Shown here: positions 1 through 7,877 of the stretch, in pieces
How positions within the stretch are numbered: the first letter of the stretch is position 1
How the letters are laid out: the number at the start of each line of letters is the position of its first letter
From: an uncultured Fidelibacterota bacterium
GTDB lineage: Bacteria; Fidelibacterota; UBA8477; JABMPR01
Assembly: GCA_937888365.1 (NCBI GenBank)
Contig: CALBFA010000048.1
Coordinates: forward strand, 1 to 55,296
Length of the DNA: 55,296 nucleotides
Direction: 5' to 3'
Position numbers and translations under genes: made by a program
Notes under the pieces: generated by a model
Databases searched by the model: none
The model's input: only the letters and a program-made list of their open reading frames with translations
Told to the model about the DNA's origin: nothing

Positions 1-55
1 GATTTAGAACCAAAGGCAGGGAGAGCGTCCCGACACGTGTGTCGGGAAGGTCAGC
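1..55. repeat. 55-bp exact direct repeat, copy 1
   Basis: Identical over all 55 bases to 185-239, and overlapping the tRNA-like sequence. Identity stops at the contig start on the left and at the T-arm on the right. It contains a strong hairpin, CCCGAC/GTCGGG. The exact length of 55 equals a common assembler k-mer size, so an assembly-graph origin is plausible. Confidence 0.9.
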
Positions 56-77
56 GGTTCGATCCCGCTAGGCTCCA
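1..77 (+). tRNA. tRNA 3' half at contig edge (partial or aberrant)
   Basis: The right part matches the 3' half of a tRNA. GAGCG reads as the 3' strand of a D-stem, TCCCG/CGGGA as the anticodon stem and AGGTC as the variable loop. AGCGG-TTCGATC-CCGCT is a perfect T-arm, AGGCTCC is the acceptor strand and A77 the discriminator; CCA is not encoded (CGA follows). The anticodon loop would be 10 nt instead of 7 and lacks U33, so no anticodon can be assigned. The bases before about 18 do not form the expected 5' half. A rho-independent terminator follows directly. It may be a decayed tRNA, an att-type fragment or an assembly chimera. Confidence 0.5.
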
Positions 78-81
78 CGAC

Positions 82-120
82 CCCCTGGCCCTTGTGACGT
101 TATGTTGCAGGGGCTTTTTT
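82..120 (+). terminator. Rho-independent terminator after tRNA fragment
   Basis: CCCCTG pairs with CAGGGG across a 19-nt loop and is followed by a run of T residues. Its position 5 bases after the tRNA acceptor strand supports the tRNA end being a genuine transcript end. Confidence 0.6.
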
Positions 121-184
121 CTAATCAGAAGTTTAACAATGAGAATGCTTAGAAGCGAAAATGTATAGATTTCTGTCGTCTCAG

Positions 185-239
185 GATTTAGAACCAAAGG
201 CAGGGAGAGCGTCCCGACACGTGTGTCGGGAAGGTCAGC
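185..239. repeat. 55-bp exact direct repeat, copy 2
   Basis: Second exact copy of positions 1-55. Here the sequence after the repeat does not continue into a T-arm but into the AT-rich 3' flank of the metalloprotease gene. This copy is therefore not a tRNA gene on its own. Confidence 0.9.
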
Positions 240-288
240 AATGAAATCTTGTCAGACTTAAAATTCTTGTGTTTATTTATAACAAGCG

Positions 289-1506
289 CTAGTACGTATA
301 TTTTGAAAATCGTTGCTCGTTTTTAAATAATTTTTTGTGCCATTTTTCGGCTTTTATGGCTTTTTCCCAACGCTCGACGCGTTCTTTATTCGCTTTAGCT
401 GTATAATGTTTATTGTTTGAGAATGCATTATTTCTTGTCATACGATTTAAGAAGTCAATCATGGCTGTTGGATCATACCCAGCTCTAGCTCCGAAAAGTA
501 GTGCGTAAGCATCAGATTCAGCTTCGTATTTTTCGAGTCTGCCGTGATTAATATTATCATAAGATGACAATGCAATGTCATCTAAATCGTTGATAAGTTT
601 AAGTTCTTTGTCTTTTGTATCGGTTACTTTATTGAGTTGGTCAAAAGCATTGTCAGCATGTATCATATCTTTACGCTTTTCCATTTCTTTCATACCGTGA
701 CGACGGGAAACATGAGCCACTTCATGGGCTAGGAAAAAAGCCAATTCAGCTTCGTTTTCCATTAAATCAATGGCCCCTTTTGAAACAAACACAATACCAC
801 CTGGACATGAAAACGCATTGACATCCGATGTGTTTAAAATGAAGAACTTGAAGGGTATATCATAAGCATTGCCTGCTTCGGCAATTTGCAAACCGACATA
901 GTTGACATAATCTTGAAGCGCCTTGTTGTTATAAAGACCTAATTCAGAAAGCTTGCTAGCGATGGCAAGACCCACACCTTCTTCGGAAAATGAAAATTCA
1001 CCTTTTGATGGGAATTTATCTTTCGGTAAATCAACTTTCTTGACAAATGCTTTATTTCCTTTTTTCCCATAGGTATCGAAACGAAATGCTTCGAATTTCT
1101 TTGGGTCGATTCTGTATTTGAGAATCAATGATAAGGCATCAGGTGAAGCTTCTAAGCGCGAATTGAATTTCTCGGCAAAGCCTTTGACGGCAGCGGAAAC
1201 ACCTGACTGAGGAACAGCCGTTGGTCTCTTTTTATTCGCCATGGCCATAAATGGGTCATTCACAACTGCCTTTTTTTCGATGAAGGATTGAGCCGAAATA
1301 AAGCCTTTCGTTTTACCCACTTGTACTTCAGTCCAAGAGTCAGAAGGTGTTAAAACGGTCACGCTTTGACCTTTTTCCAGCTCTAATAGGGCAGGGTAGT
1401 AGGAGCCGGGACCTTCGCGTAATGAAGTTCTTGTACGTTCAATTGTCGCCGTTTCTCCAAATAAGTTTGTAGCGATTAATGCTAGTAAAATGATGAATCT
1501 TTTCAT
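289..1506 (-). CDS. M48-family zinc metalloprotease with N-terminal SH3 domain
   Basis: The 405-residue product starts with a signal peptide (about residues 1-17, ending LFGETA). A bacterial SH3-like domain follows (about 20-75, with the typical LREGPGSYYP stretch). The C-terminal half is an M48 peptidase with the zinc motif HEVAH at 261-265 and the third ligand in EAESD (E328, D332). M48 proteins with this layout (BepA/LoiP type) act in the periplasm on misassembled outer-membrane proteins; that role is inferred here. The start has a good GGAG ribosome site. The upstream cyclase gene on the same strand ends 12 bp away, so the two are probably co-transcribed. Confidence 0.9.
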   Translation of the reverse strand: MKRFIILLALIATNLFGETATIERTRTSLREGPGSYYPALLELEKGQSVTVLTPSDSWTEVQVGKTKGFISAQSFIEKKAVVNDPFMAMANKKRPTAVPQSGVSAAVKGFAEKFNSRLEASPDALSLILKYRIDPKKFEAFRFDTYGKKGNKAFVKKVDLPKDKFPSKGEFSFSEEGVGLAIASKLSELGLYNNKALQDYVNYVGLQIAEAGNAYDIPFKFFILNTSDVNAFSCPGGIVFVSKGAIDLMENEAELAFFLAHEVAHVSRRHGMKEMEKRKDMIHADNAFDQLNKVTDTKDKELKLINDLDDIALSSYDNINHGRLEKYEAESDAYALLFGARAGYDPTAMIDFLNRMTRNNAFSNNKHYTAKANKERVERWEKAIKAEKWHKKLFKNEQRFSKYTY

Positions 1507-1518
1507 AATGTCTCCAAA

Positions 1519-3705
1519 TTATTTTGTCCTAAGTTCCCATACACAATCCCATTCAGGTGTTAATTCTTTAACCTCCCAAGCTGGAATACGCTCTTTTAAA
1601 TAGACTTCACTTGCAGTAAGGTATTGACCAAAAAATCGAGTCTCCAGTTCATTGGTTTGCTCAAATATTGATATTGCTGTATTCCAATCTTGTTTTTTTA
1701 CAGCCGATAAACCATTGTTCCATAGAGCAAGAAATGATTCAATTTCATCAGACGTATCTTTTTTAAATCCAATAACTTCGTAAGTGGTTAATGCTTCCGA
1801 TTTGCCCATAACGCGTGTGGTACCAAGCTCACGAAGCGTAAAAATATCGGGTGAAATAGCTGCTGCAGTATGATGGCTTATATGGATAAGAACGCCGTAT
1901 TGCTTTGCTGATGACTCGAGGCGAGCCGCTGTATTTACTGCATCACCCATCATCGTATAATTCATGCGACCTTTACTGCCCATATTTCCTGTTACAATAT
2001 CACCCGTACTAATGCCGATTCTCATTTGCATATTAAGAACTTGTTCAGGCCAAACTTTTTCATCATTTCCCCATTTAAGTCTCAATATATTAAGACCTTC
2101 TTGCATTCTGATGGCTGTTGTCACGGCTCTATCGGCATGGTCATCAAAACGGATTGGAGCACCAAAAAATGCGATAATTGCATCGCCTTCATATTTATCC
2201 AAAGTTCCTTTTTCTTCGATGAGGATGTCTGTCATAACCGTTAAATATTCGTTTAAAAGTGTCACCAATTCCTTAGATGACACAAGCTCTGAAAAGGTAC
2301 TAAAACTTTGAATATCCGTGAAATAGGGTGTACAAATATTCGCTTCGCCACCAAGCTCGGGATGCTGCTGGCTTTTAACCATACGCGTGATGAGCTCAGG
2401 TGCGATATATGCACCAAATGCCGATGTTATAAACGAGCGATCCTTTTGCTCTAAATAAAAAATACTTAAATAAGCCAATGCGACGGAGAAAAGGGCCGGG
2501 GAAACTGCCACCCAATATCCAAAGTTGGACCATAAATAGGATGTCAATAAACCGAACAATATTATTTCTAAAATGATTAAAGGATACGCTTTAATGGGCG
2601 ATAAATAAGTGAAGGCTAAAAGTAAGGACAACACAAAAAGTAAATTAATGCATAATAAAAAGAGGTGTGAGGCTTCATAAATATGGTCACCTTGGAGAAG
2701 ATTGCTAATGAGCGTTGCCCAGATTTCGAACCCTGGATATAGATTGTCGCCTACGACTGGCGTTGTTTTTAAATCGTTGAGTCCTGACGCTTCAGCACCA
2801 ATAATAATGGTTTTATCTTTAAACAAATATTCTGGAAGGGGGTTGTCCTTTCCTGTTGCCACGGCACTGGCTGCCATAATGACATCATAAAATGAAATAT
2901 AGGGAAACGTAACATTTCTACCGCCTAGACCATACCAATTTAACAGTAAGTTACCGTCGTTATCTAAAGGGATAATTGAAAGTACATCACGAGCTTTTTC
3001 ACTGTCTCTATTGATACGATTGAACCATGCAAGTAAGCCCAAAGAAGGCAAATTAATGTTATCCAGCTGACTTGAAAGTTGAATGCGTCGTAGAACGCCA
3101 TCATTGTCCGAATAAATATTAGTGACACCTAGTCCGATATTGGCATGTAAAAATTCTTCGATAGGATAGGTGATGGATCGATTGATTTTATGAGATTGAT
3201 GAGGCTCTATAAATGTTTGATTAAATGTTGAAATGAATTCAGGATAAGGGACTGAATTGTCCGCTAGCTCGGTTCCTAAGATGACACGACCGCTTTCATA
3301 CATGGCTAGTGCAAATTGCGAATCTGTCGATAGAGCATCGGTTTCACAGCGATCAATATCCGGCTCATAGAACAAGACATCATACACAATTGAATTGGCG
3401 CCTACTTGCGAAAGATATTGTGTGATATGACCATAAAAACTGCGGGGCCAAGGCCAAGAAATGCCATTTTCTCGAAAGAATTCCAAGCTTTCGTTATCAA
3501 TAGATACCATGATGATAGACGAGTCAGGTTCGATATCCATCGGTGTATAACGAAAACGATAGTCAAGGATATGTTCGTCCCAGGCTTGAAAAAAGGAAAG
3601 TTCGCCGAAAAATAAAGCAGGGATTGCGACGAATATTGTAAGTACTAAAATTCCAGATTTATTGCGACGATTTTTACCGATCCAATTGAGAAAGCGAGAT
3701 ATCAT
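1519..3705 (-). CDS. CHASE2-domain adenylate/guanylate cyclase
   Basis: A class III nucleotide cyclase with an extracytoplasmic CHASE2 sensor. The N-terminal membrane helix is followed by the CHASE2 domain (about residues 35-345), two or three further membrane helices (about 350-420) and the catalytic domain (about 450-640). The two metal-binding aspartates lie in YFTDIQ and KYEGDAI, and the C-terminal catalytic motif is MGDAVNTAARLE, so the active site looks intact. A tail of about 70 residues resembles a TPR. The lysine and aspartate context favours cAMP over cGMP, but this is an inference. The frame opens at a TTG at 3723; the ATG at 3705 is the preferred start, although neither has a strong ribosome site. 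Confidence 0.88.
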   Translation of the reverse strand: MISRFLNWIGKNRRNKSGILVLTIFVAIPALFFGELSFFQAWDEHILDYRFRYTPMDIEPDSSIIMVSIDNESLEFFRENGISWPWPRSFYGHITQYLSQVGANSIVYDVLFYEPDIDRCETDALSTDSQFALAMYESGRVILGTELADNSVPYPEFISTFNQTFIEPHQSHKINRSITYPIEEFLHANIGLGVTNIYSDNDGVLRRIQLSSQLDNINLPSLGLLAWFNRINRDSEKARDVLSIIPLDNDGNLLLNWYGLGGRNVTFPYISFYDVIMAASAVATGKDNPLPEYLFKDKTIIIGAEASGLNDLKTTPVVGDNLYPGFEIWATLISNLLQGDHIYEASHLFLLCINLLFVLSLLLAFTYLSPIKAYPLIILEIILFGLLTSYLWSNFGYWVAVSPALFSVALAYLSIFYLEQKDRSFITSAFGAYIAPELITRMVKSQQHPELGGEANICTPYFTDIQSFSTFSELVSSKELVTLLNEYLTVMTDILIEEKGTLDKYEGDAIIAFFGAPIRFDDHADRAVTTAIRMQEGLNILRLKWGNDEKVWPEQVLNMQMRIGISTGDIVTGNMGSKGRMNYTMMGDAVNTAARLESSAKQYGVLIHISHHTAAAISPDIFTLRELGTTRVMGKSEALTTYEVIGFKKDTSDEIESFLALWNNGLSAVKKQDWNTAISIFEQTNELETRFFGQYLTASEVYLKERIPAWEVKELTPEWDCVWELRTK

Positions 3706-3759
3706 TGAAAAAAATAAAACCAAATATGCATATGAATATTGTTTCCAAATTTAAAAAAA

Positions 3760-3932
3760 TCCTGTGGCGAAAGAGCATTTTATGGAACCGTGTTTGTATC
3801 ACGGTGGGTGCGCTCCAGGTAGGTCAGGCTTCCTTGATTTCAACGAATTGAAAAAGGCCTGTCTTTGCTATCTGAAAGAAAGCTCCCTAGGTTTAGGTGT
3901 TAGTTCCAAAAATACTAACAATCACCACAGGA
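3760..3932 (+). ncRNA. ssrS: 6S RNA (SsrS-like), putative
   Basis: An approximately 173-nt non-coding stretch closed by a perfect 8-bp stem (TCCTGTGG at 3760 with CCACAGGA at 3925). Both strands of the central region carry local hairpins (3787-3805 and 3899-3919). An inner stem pairs CAGGTAG (3816) and CAGGC (3825) with GCCTG (3857) and CTATCTG (3868). The segment GTGCGCTCCAGGTAGGTCAG closely resembles the conserved 5' side of proteobacterial 6S RNA (GCGCTCC.CGGTTGGTGAG). The long hairpin with an open central bubble is the 6S fold that binds sigma70 RNA polymerase. No covariance search was run. Confidence 0.65.
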
Positions 3933-3993
3933 CATATTAAAAAGCGTTGCGTGATAAAATAACTAATAATGCCTCCTATAAAAAGACATATGT

Positions 3994-5241
3994 CTAATCG
4001 GACAAAGGATTTTCACCTTCGGATTTTGCAATGATAACGGAGCCTACGCTGTCACTGAAAACATTCACAACGGTGCGATACATATCTAAGGGTCGGTCAA
4101 CGGCTAGCATCGTTCCGACAATGAGTGCCGTAGATGGATGATTCGCTAAACCGACGGCGTCTAAAACGATAAATATCATAACCAGTCCGGCTGATGGAAT
4201 TGCCGCCGCGCCGACAGACGCTAAAAAGGCCGTGATGACAATGGTGAATTGTTGAGCGAAGCTCAAATCGAAGCCTAAAATTTGCGAAATAAATAGTACG
4301 CCAGCGCATTCATATAGCGCCGTACCATCCATATTAATAGTGGCGCCAAGTGGGAGAACGAAGCTGGATATCTTATTCGAGACTTTTGCATTGTTTTCGA
4401 CACAATCGATTGTCACGGGTAATGTCGCACCTGAACTGGATGACGAAAACGCCATCCCCATAGCGGCAGCCATTGCTTTAAAATGTTTTCGTGGATCAAT
4501 TCTTGTGAAAAAGTAGAGAACGAGAGGGAGGATGATAAATAGATGAATCGTAAGCCCTATTGCGATAGTTGCCATATACATGCCGACGGCTTTAAACAGG
4601 TCAAGGCCTTGCGTCGCCACAACTTTGCTAATAAGCCCAAAGACACCGATAGGCGCGAGTTTTATTATGCTGCTGGTGAGTTTCATCATGGCAGCGAATC
4701 CGCTATTAACAAGGTCTTCGAGAAAGGTTTTTGGTTTTCCTTTGAGTTTTGTAATTGAAAATCCAAAGACAATGCTAAAGAAAATAACGCCTAAGACATC
4801 ACCATTTGCCATGGATTTGATGGGATTTGTCGGAATCATACGGATGATAATATTGCCAATGGAACCAGGTTGTTGAAGTTTAGAGGCATCAAACTCAGTT
4901 ATATTCCCTGGGACTGTAACACCCACACCGGGTTGTATTAGATTTGCTAATGTGAGTCCAATAAAAATGGCAAGAATGGATGTTAAAAAATAATAGCCGA
5001 GTGTCTTTGCGCCGAGTCGTCCCAGTTGTTTGCTGTCGCCGACACCGGCAACGCCACTGGAGATTGACATGAAGACAAGGGGCACAATAACCATTTTTAA
5101 TAAACGGATGAAGATGTCGCCGAGAGGTGCAACGACTAAGACATCCTCTTTAAAAATGAGTGCAGCAATGATTCCTAGAAACATCGATATGAAAATCTGC
5201 CAATGAAGTTTTAAATTTGTAATATATCGCAAATAAGACAT
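3994..5241 (-). CDS. Dicarboxylate/amino acid:cation symporter (DAACS, SLC1/GltP family)
   Basis: A 415-residue integral membrane protein with the family hallmarks: the serine-rich re-entrant loop SSSSGATLPVTIDC (about 270-285) and the NMDGTALYE cation/substrate motif (about 306-314). Several hydrophobic helices precede these. Members import glutamate, aspartate or C4-dicarboxylates with Na+ or H+; the substrate cannot be told from sequence. The start has a strong ribosome site (GAGGAGAG, 3 nt before ATG). It converges with the 6S RNA locus and stands next to citrate synthase and on the same contig as glutamate dehydrogenase, consistent with organic or amino acid use. Confidence 0.93.
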   Translation of the reverse strand: MSYLRYITNLKLHWQIFISMFLGIIAALIFKEDVLVVAPLGDIFIRLLKMVIVPLVFMSISSGVAGVGDSKQLGRLGAKTLGYYFLTSILAIFIGLTLANLIQPGVGVTVPGNITEFDASKLQQPGSIGNIIIRMIPTNPIKSMANGDVLGVIFFSIVFGFSITKLKGKPKTFLEDLVNSGFAAMMKLTSSIIKLAPIGVFGLISKVVATQGLDLFKAVGMYMATIAIGLTIHLFIILPLVLYFFTRIDPRKHFKAMAAAMGMAFSSSSSGATLPVTIDCVENNAKVSNKISSFVLPLGATINMDGTALYECAGVLFISQILGFDLSFAQQFTIVITAFLASVGAAAIPSAGLVMIFIVLDAVGLANHPSTALIVGTMLAVDRPLDMYRTVVNVFSDSVGSVIIAKSEGENPLSD

Positions 5242-5514
5242 CTACTCTCCTCGTTTTTTGAGTGGGTGAATATAGAAATAGATGATGGAATCGAAACAAC
5301 TAAGGGTCGTTTAGGGCATCACTTGAGTGATTGAATTGAAACGCTGGTAAATTTATAAACGAACTCAATAAAAAATTATATCCCCGTTTGAAAATGGCAT
5401 CCATAAAAAAGAGGGAAGGCATGCGTAAAATGATTGTCTTGATTGTTACATAATTTAAACGAAATAAGTAGGAACAGGTATTTACGAAAGTAAACCTTGC
5501 TAATTGACAGGCAC
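5242..5514. other. Divergent intergenic region
   Basis: This AT-rich stretch lies between the divergent symporter and citrate synthase genes. No conserved RNA fold or protein was recognised in it. A minus-strand open frame (5300-5521) has no ribosome site and reads as non-protein sequence. Promoters for the minus-strand symporter presumably lie here but are not clear. Confidence 0.5.
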
Positions 5515-5543
5515 TTGGCACAGAATTTGGACTATATTAAAAT
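5515..5543 (+). promoter_or_regulatory. Predicted sigma70-type promoter of citrate synthase
   Basis: TTGGCA (5515-5520) and TAAAAT (5538-5543) are separated by 17 bp, about 75 bp before the citrate synthase start. An overlapping GACTATATTAA element (5530-5540) also occurs upstream of the glycoside hydrolase gene at 42521. Confidence 0.5.
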
Positions 5544-5619
5544 GTACTTATAAAGGTACGGTTTTTTGATTGAGTATTGATTGATTTAATATATAAAAAT
5601 CTTTTTTAAAGGAGGATAT

Positions 5620-6921
5620 ATGGCTGGTTTAAAAGAAGTATTAGCATCCAAAATTCCTGATTTCAGGGACGAAGTAAAAGACATTCGGAAAAATCATGGT
5701 GACATTGTTCTCGGACAAGTTACTGTAGGTCAGGCTTATGGCGGAATGCGTGGCATTAAAGGCATGATTACAGAAACGTCTGCATTAGATCCAGAAGAAG
5801 GCATTCGCTTTCGTGGATTTACAATTCCAGATTTGCAAGTTAAGCTTCCAAATCATCCAGAAGGCGAAGAACCAATGCCAGAGGGTTTGTTTTATTTGTT
5901 ATTGACAGGCGATCTTCCAAACAAAGCCGATGTCGATGCAATTACAGCAGAGTGGCATAAACGAGGTCATTTACCTGAGCACGTATTCGCTGTATTAGAT
6001 GCCTTGCCAAAAACGACTCATCCAATGACGCAATTTTCAATCGGGATTAATGCCTTGCAAACGGATTCTATTTTTGCAGCGAAATATCGCGAAGGTATGC
6101 CTAAACAAGATTATTGGGATGCCACCTATGAAGATTCCATGAATCTAATTGCAAAACTACCTGCACTTGCTGCATATATTTATCGTCGTACCTATAAAGA
6201 TGGTAAACGTATTGATGCAGATCCAACATTGGATTGGTCAGGAAATTTTGCTCACATGATGGGATTCGAAGATAAGAAATTCCGCGAATTAATGCGTTTG
6301 TATCTCACAATCCATTCAGATCACGAAGGTGGAAACGTTTCTGCTCACACAACTCACCTTGTCGGTACAGCATTATCTGATGCCTATTTATCTCTAGCCG
6401 CAGGTATGAACGGTTTAGCGGGTCCATTGCATGGTCTCGCCAACCAAGAAGTGCTTCGTTGGATTATGGATGTTAAAAAACAATTCGGTGATGGTGTCCT
6501 AACAAAAGAAACCATGTCAAAATTTGTATGGGATACATTGAATAGTGGACAAGTTATCCCGGGTTATGGTCACGCAGTTCTTAGAAAAACAGATCCACGT
6601 TATTCTGCTCAACGGGAATTTGCATTAAAGCACATGCCAGATGATGAACTGTTTAAAGTCGTCAGCTTGTTGTATGAAGTCGTTCCAGCAATTCTTAACG
6701 AACATGGGAAAGCGGCAAATCCATGGCCAAACGTTGATGCACATTCTGGTGTTTTACTCGTAAACAACGGTATGCATGAATACGATTTTTACACGGTACT
6801 TTTTGGAGTCTCTCGTGCTCTTGGTGTTCTTGCTTCATTGGTTTGGGATAGAGCCATTGGTTTTCCTTTGGAAAGACCTAAATCACTCACGACTGAGTTT
6901 ATTAAAACACTGATTAAATAG
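5620..6921 (+). CDS. gltA: Citrate synthase (mitochondrial-like type)
   Basis: Condenses acetyl-CoA and oxaloacetate to citrate, the entry step of the TCA cycle. The 433-residue protein keeps the catalytic triad: His271 in GPLHGLANQ, His318 in [10 protein letters not shown] and Asp373 in NVDAHSG. The N-terminus ([15 protein letters not shown]) and the helical insertions resemble the dimeric eukaryotic/mitochondrial type rather than the allosteric hexameric enterobacterial type. Translation starts after a near-perfect AAGGAGG site. It is monocistronic, with its own promoter and a strong terminator, and borders the integron-like cassette array. Confidence 0.96.
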   Translation: MAGLKEVLASKIPDFRDEVKDIRKNHGDIVLGQVTVGQAYGGMRGIKGMITETSALDPEEGIRFRGFTIPDLQVKLPNHPEGEEPMPEGLFYLLLTGDLPNKADVDAITAEWHKRGHLPEHVFAVLDALPKTTHPMTQFSIGINALQTDSIFAAKYREGMPKQDYWDATYEDSMNLIAKLPALAAYIYRRTYKDGKRIDADPTLDWSGNFAHMMGFEDKKFRELMRLYLTIHSDHEGGNVSAHTTHLVGTALSDAYLSLAAGMNGLAGPLHGLANQEVLRWIMDVKKQFGDGVLTKETMSKFVWDTLNSGQVIPGYGHAVLRKTDPRYSAQREFALKHMPDDELFKVVSLLYEVVPAILNEHGKAANPWPNVDAHSGVLLVNNGMHEYDFYTVLFGVSRALGVLASLVWDRAIGFPLERPKSLTTEFIKTLIK

Positions 6922-6939
6922 TCGATCATAAAATAATCT

Positions 6940-6978
6940 AAAAGGGTCATTCACTGAGAAGTGAGTGACCCTTTTTTA
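6940..6978 (+). terminator. Rho-independent terminator of citrate synthase
   Basis: AAGGGTCA..TCACT pairs with AGTGAG.TGACCCTT around a GAGA loop, followed by a T-run. It lies about 20 bp after the stop codon and marks the chromosomal side of the cassette array. Confidence 0.85.
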
Positions 6979-6994
6979 TTATCCAGTTTGGTTG

Positions 6995-7118
6995 ATCTAA
7001 CGGAGTTTCAATTCACCCGCACGGAGCTGTTTATTTTTTTCACTCCCTTTGTGTCGAAGATTCCGACTGAAGTGAATACGGAATGTCGGAGTGGGTCAGC
7101 TTGAAGCTTTTGTTAGGC
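6995..7118 (-). other. attC recombination site 1 (complete)
   Basis: Read on the minus strand it begins with R'' GCCTAAC and ends with R' GTTAGAT. Both match the RYYYAAC and GTTRRRY consensus exactly. Inner arms AGCTTCAAGCTGA and GGTGAATTGAAACT pair imperfectly, and the middle holds a further imperfect TTCCGAC-type inverted repeat, giving a 124-bp foldable site. The stop codon of the upstream gene is the TAA inside R'', a classic cassette arrangement. Confidence 0.85.
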
Positions 7119-7658
7119 ATTTTTCTTTGAGCCGAGGAAATTTCTTTCATCAGCCATCAGTATTGGAGTTATCTTTATAAATGAGGCCCTAATTTCATGG
7201 AACATTGAGACGATCGCCTGCAGGTTTACTTCAAAATTATGTTCCATTGATGGCATATTATTTTTCGTAAGTGGATACCTAAAGGTGAAAGAATTGACAT
7301 CTATCTCGATAAAGAAATTCGCGTGTTTATCTATGAGAGCCCATGACGATTTCCAAGGTGATCCTGAAAGCGGCTCATAACTTTGTAAGAATTTGTGGGT
7401 TGTATTCATAAGTTGTTTCAGGTCGTGGTTAAAAATTAACAGATCATTGTTTTGAATCTCACCTAATTGTGCAAGGATATCTTTCAATCCAAGCTCAATC
7501 ACATGTCTAACGTTAAATAGCAGTGCATACATGGAAGCACTGTGCAGGCGTTCTTGCTTGTTGATTAAAGTATTTAAAGAGGCTTCAATAAATTCACAAT
7601 AGCCTTCGTAATAATACCCCCAGGGATCTAGCATCGATTTATTCGTTAAATTAATCAT
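7113..7658 (-). CDS. Cassette gene: HEPN-like helical protein of unknown function
   Basis: A 181-residue, mostly helical soluble protein without a signal peptide. The stretch RHVIELGLKDIL (about 51-62), followed by a HDLKQLM segment (about 78-84), resembles HEPN-like proteins in which a helix with R/E/K is followed by an H-D/N-L helix. Many of these accompany nucleotidyltransferases or defence functions. No partner is present and the catalytic RNase motif is not clear, so the function is open. The ATG lies 10 bp after the R' core of the upstream attC and has no obvious ribosome site. The stop codon is inside the downstream attC. Both are typical of integron cassettes. Confidence 0.7.
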   Translation of the reverse strand: MINLTNKSMLDPWGYYYEGYCEFIEASLNTLINKQERLHSASMYALLFNVRHVIELGLKDILAQLGEIQNNDLLIFNHDLKQLMNTTHKFLQSYEPLSGSPWKSSWALIDKHANFFIEIDVNSFTFRYPLTKNNMPSMEHNFEVNLQAIVSMFHEIRASFIKITPILMADERNFLGSKKNA

Positions 7659-7668
7659 TCACTAATAT

Positions 7669-7790
7669 GCCTAACGCCTTAGGCTTGAGCGGCTTCCCGA
7701 GAAAGCATCGCTTTGTATGATTATTGTATCCATCCACATCATTTTCGTTTTGCACACCTTTTGTGTGAGTCCGCTCTAAGCCGTTGTCAG
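7669..7790 (-). other. attC recombination site 2
   Basis: On the minus strand the site ends with R' GTTAGGC, an exact GTTRRRY match. Inner arms GGCTTAGAGCGG and CCGCTCAAGCC pair well. The R'' side (TGACAAC) departs from RYYYAAC. The site is about 122 bp, and its middle sequence is unlike that of the other three sites. The next gene starts about 10 bp beyond the core. Confidence 0.7.
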
Positions 7791-7877
7791 TTGGCTCAGA
7801 CACAATTCATCATGTCCATTACTCTAAATTACATGCTCCAATTTGGACACAAGACTTTTTCGCTATTTATTACCGAT

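Noticed and set aside
1-77. A complete tRNA-Ala or tRNA-Val gene.
   Set aside because: The T-arm and variable loop resemble tRNA-Ala, but the 5' half is missing and the anticodon loop is three bases too long.
3760-3932. A riboswitch for the symporter gene at 3994-5241.
   Set aside because: The structured RNA lies downstream of the symporter's stop codon on the opposite strand, so it cannot control that gene as a leader.
5300-5521. A minus-strand open frame in the intergenic region between the symporter and citrate synthase genes.
   Set aside because: No ribosome site, odd amino-acid composition (many Cys, Phe, Arg) and it overlaps the probable citrate synthase promoter.
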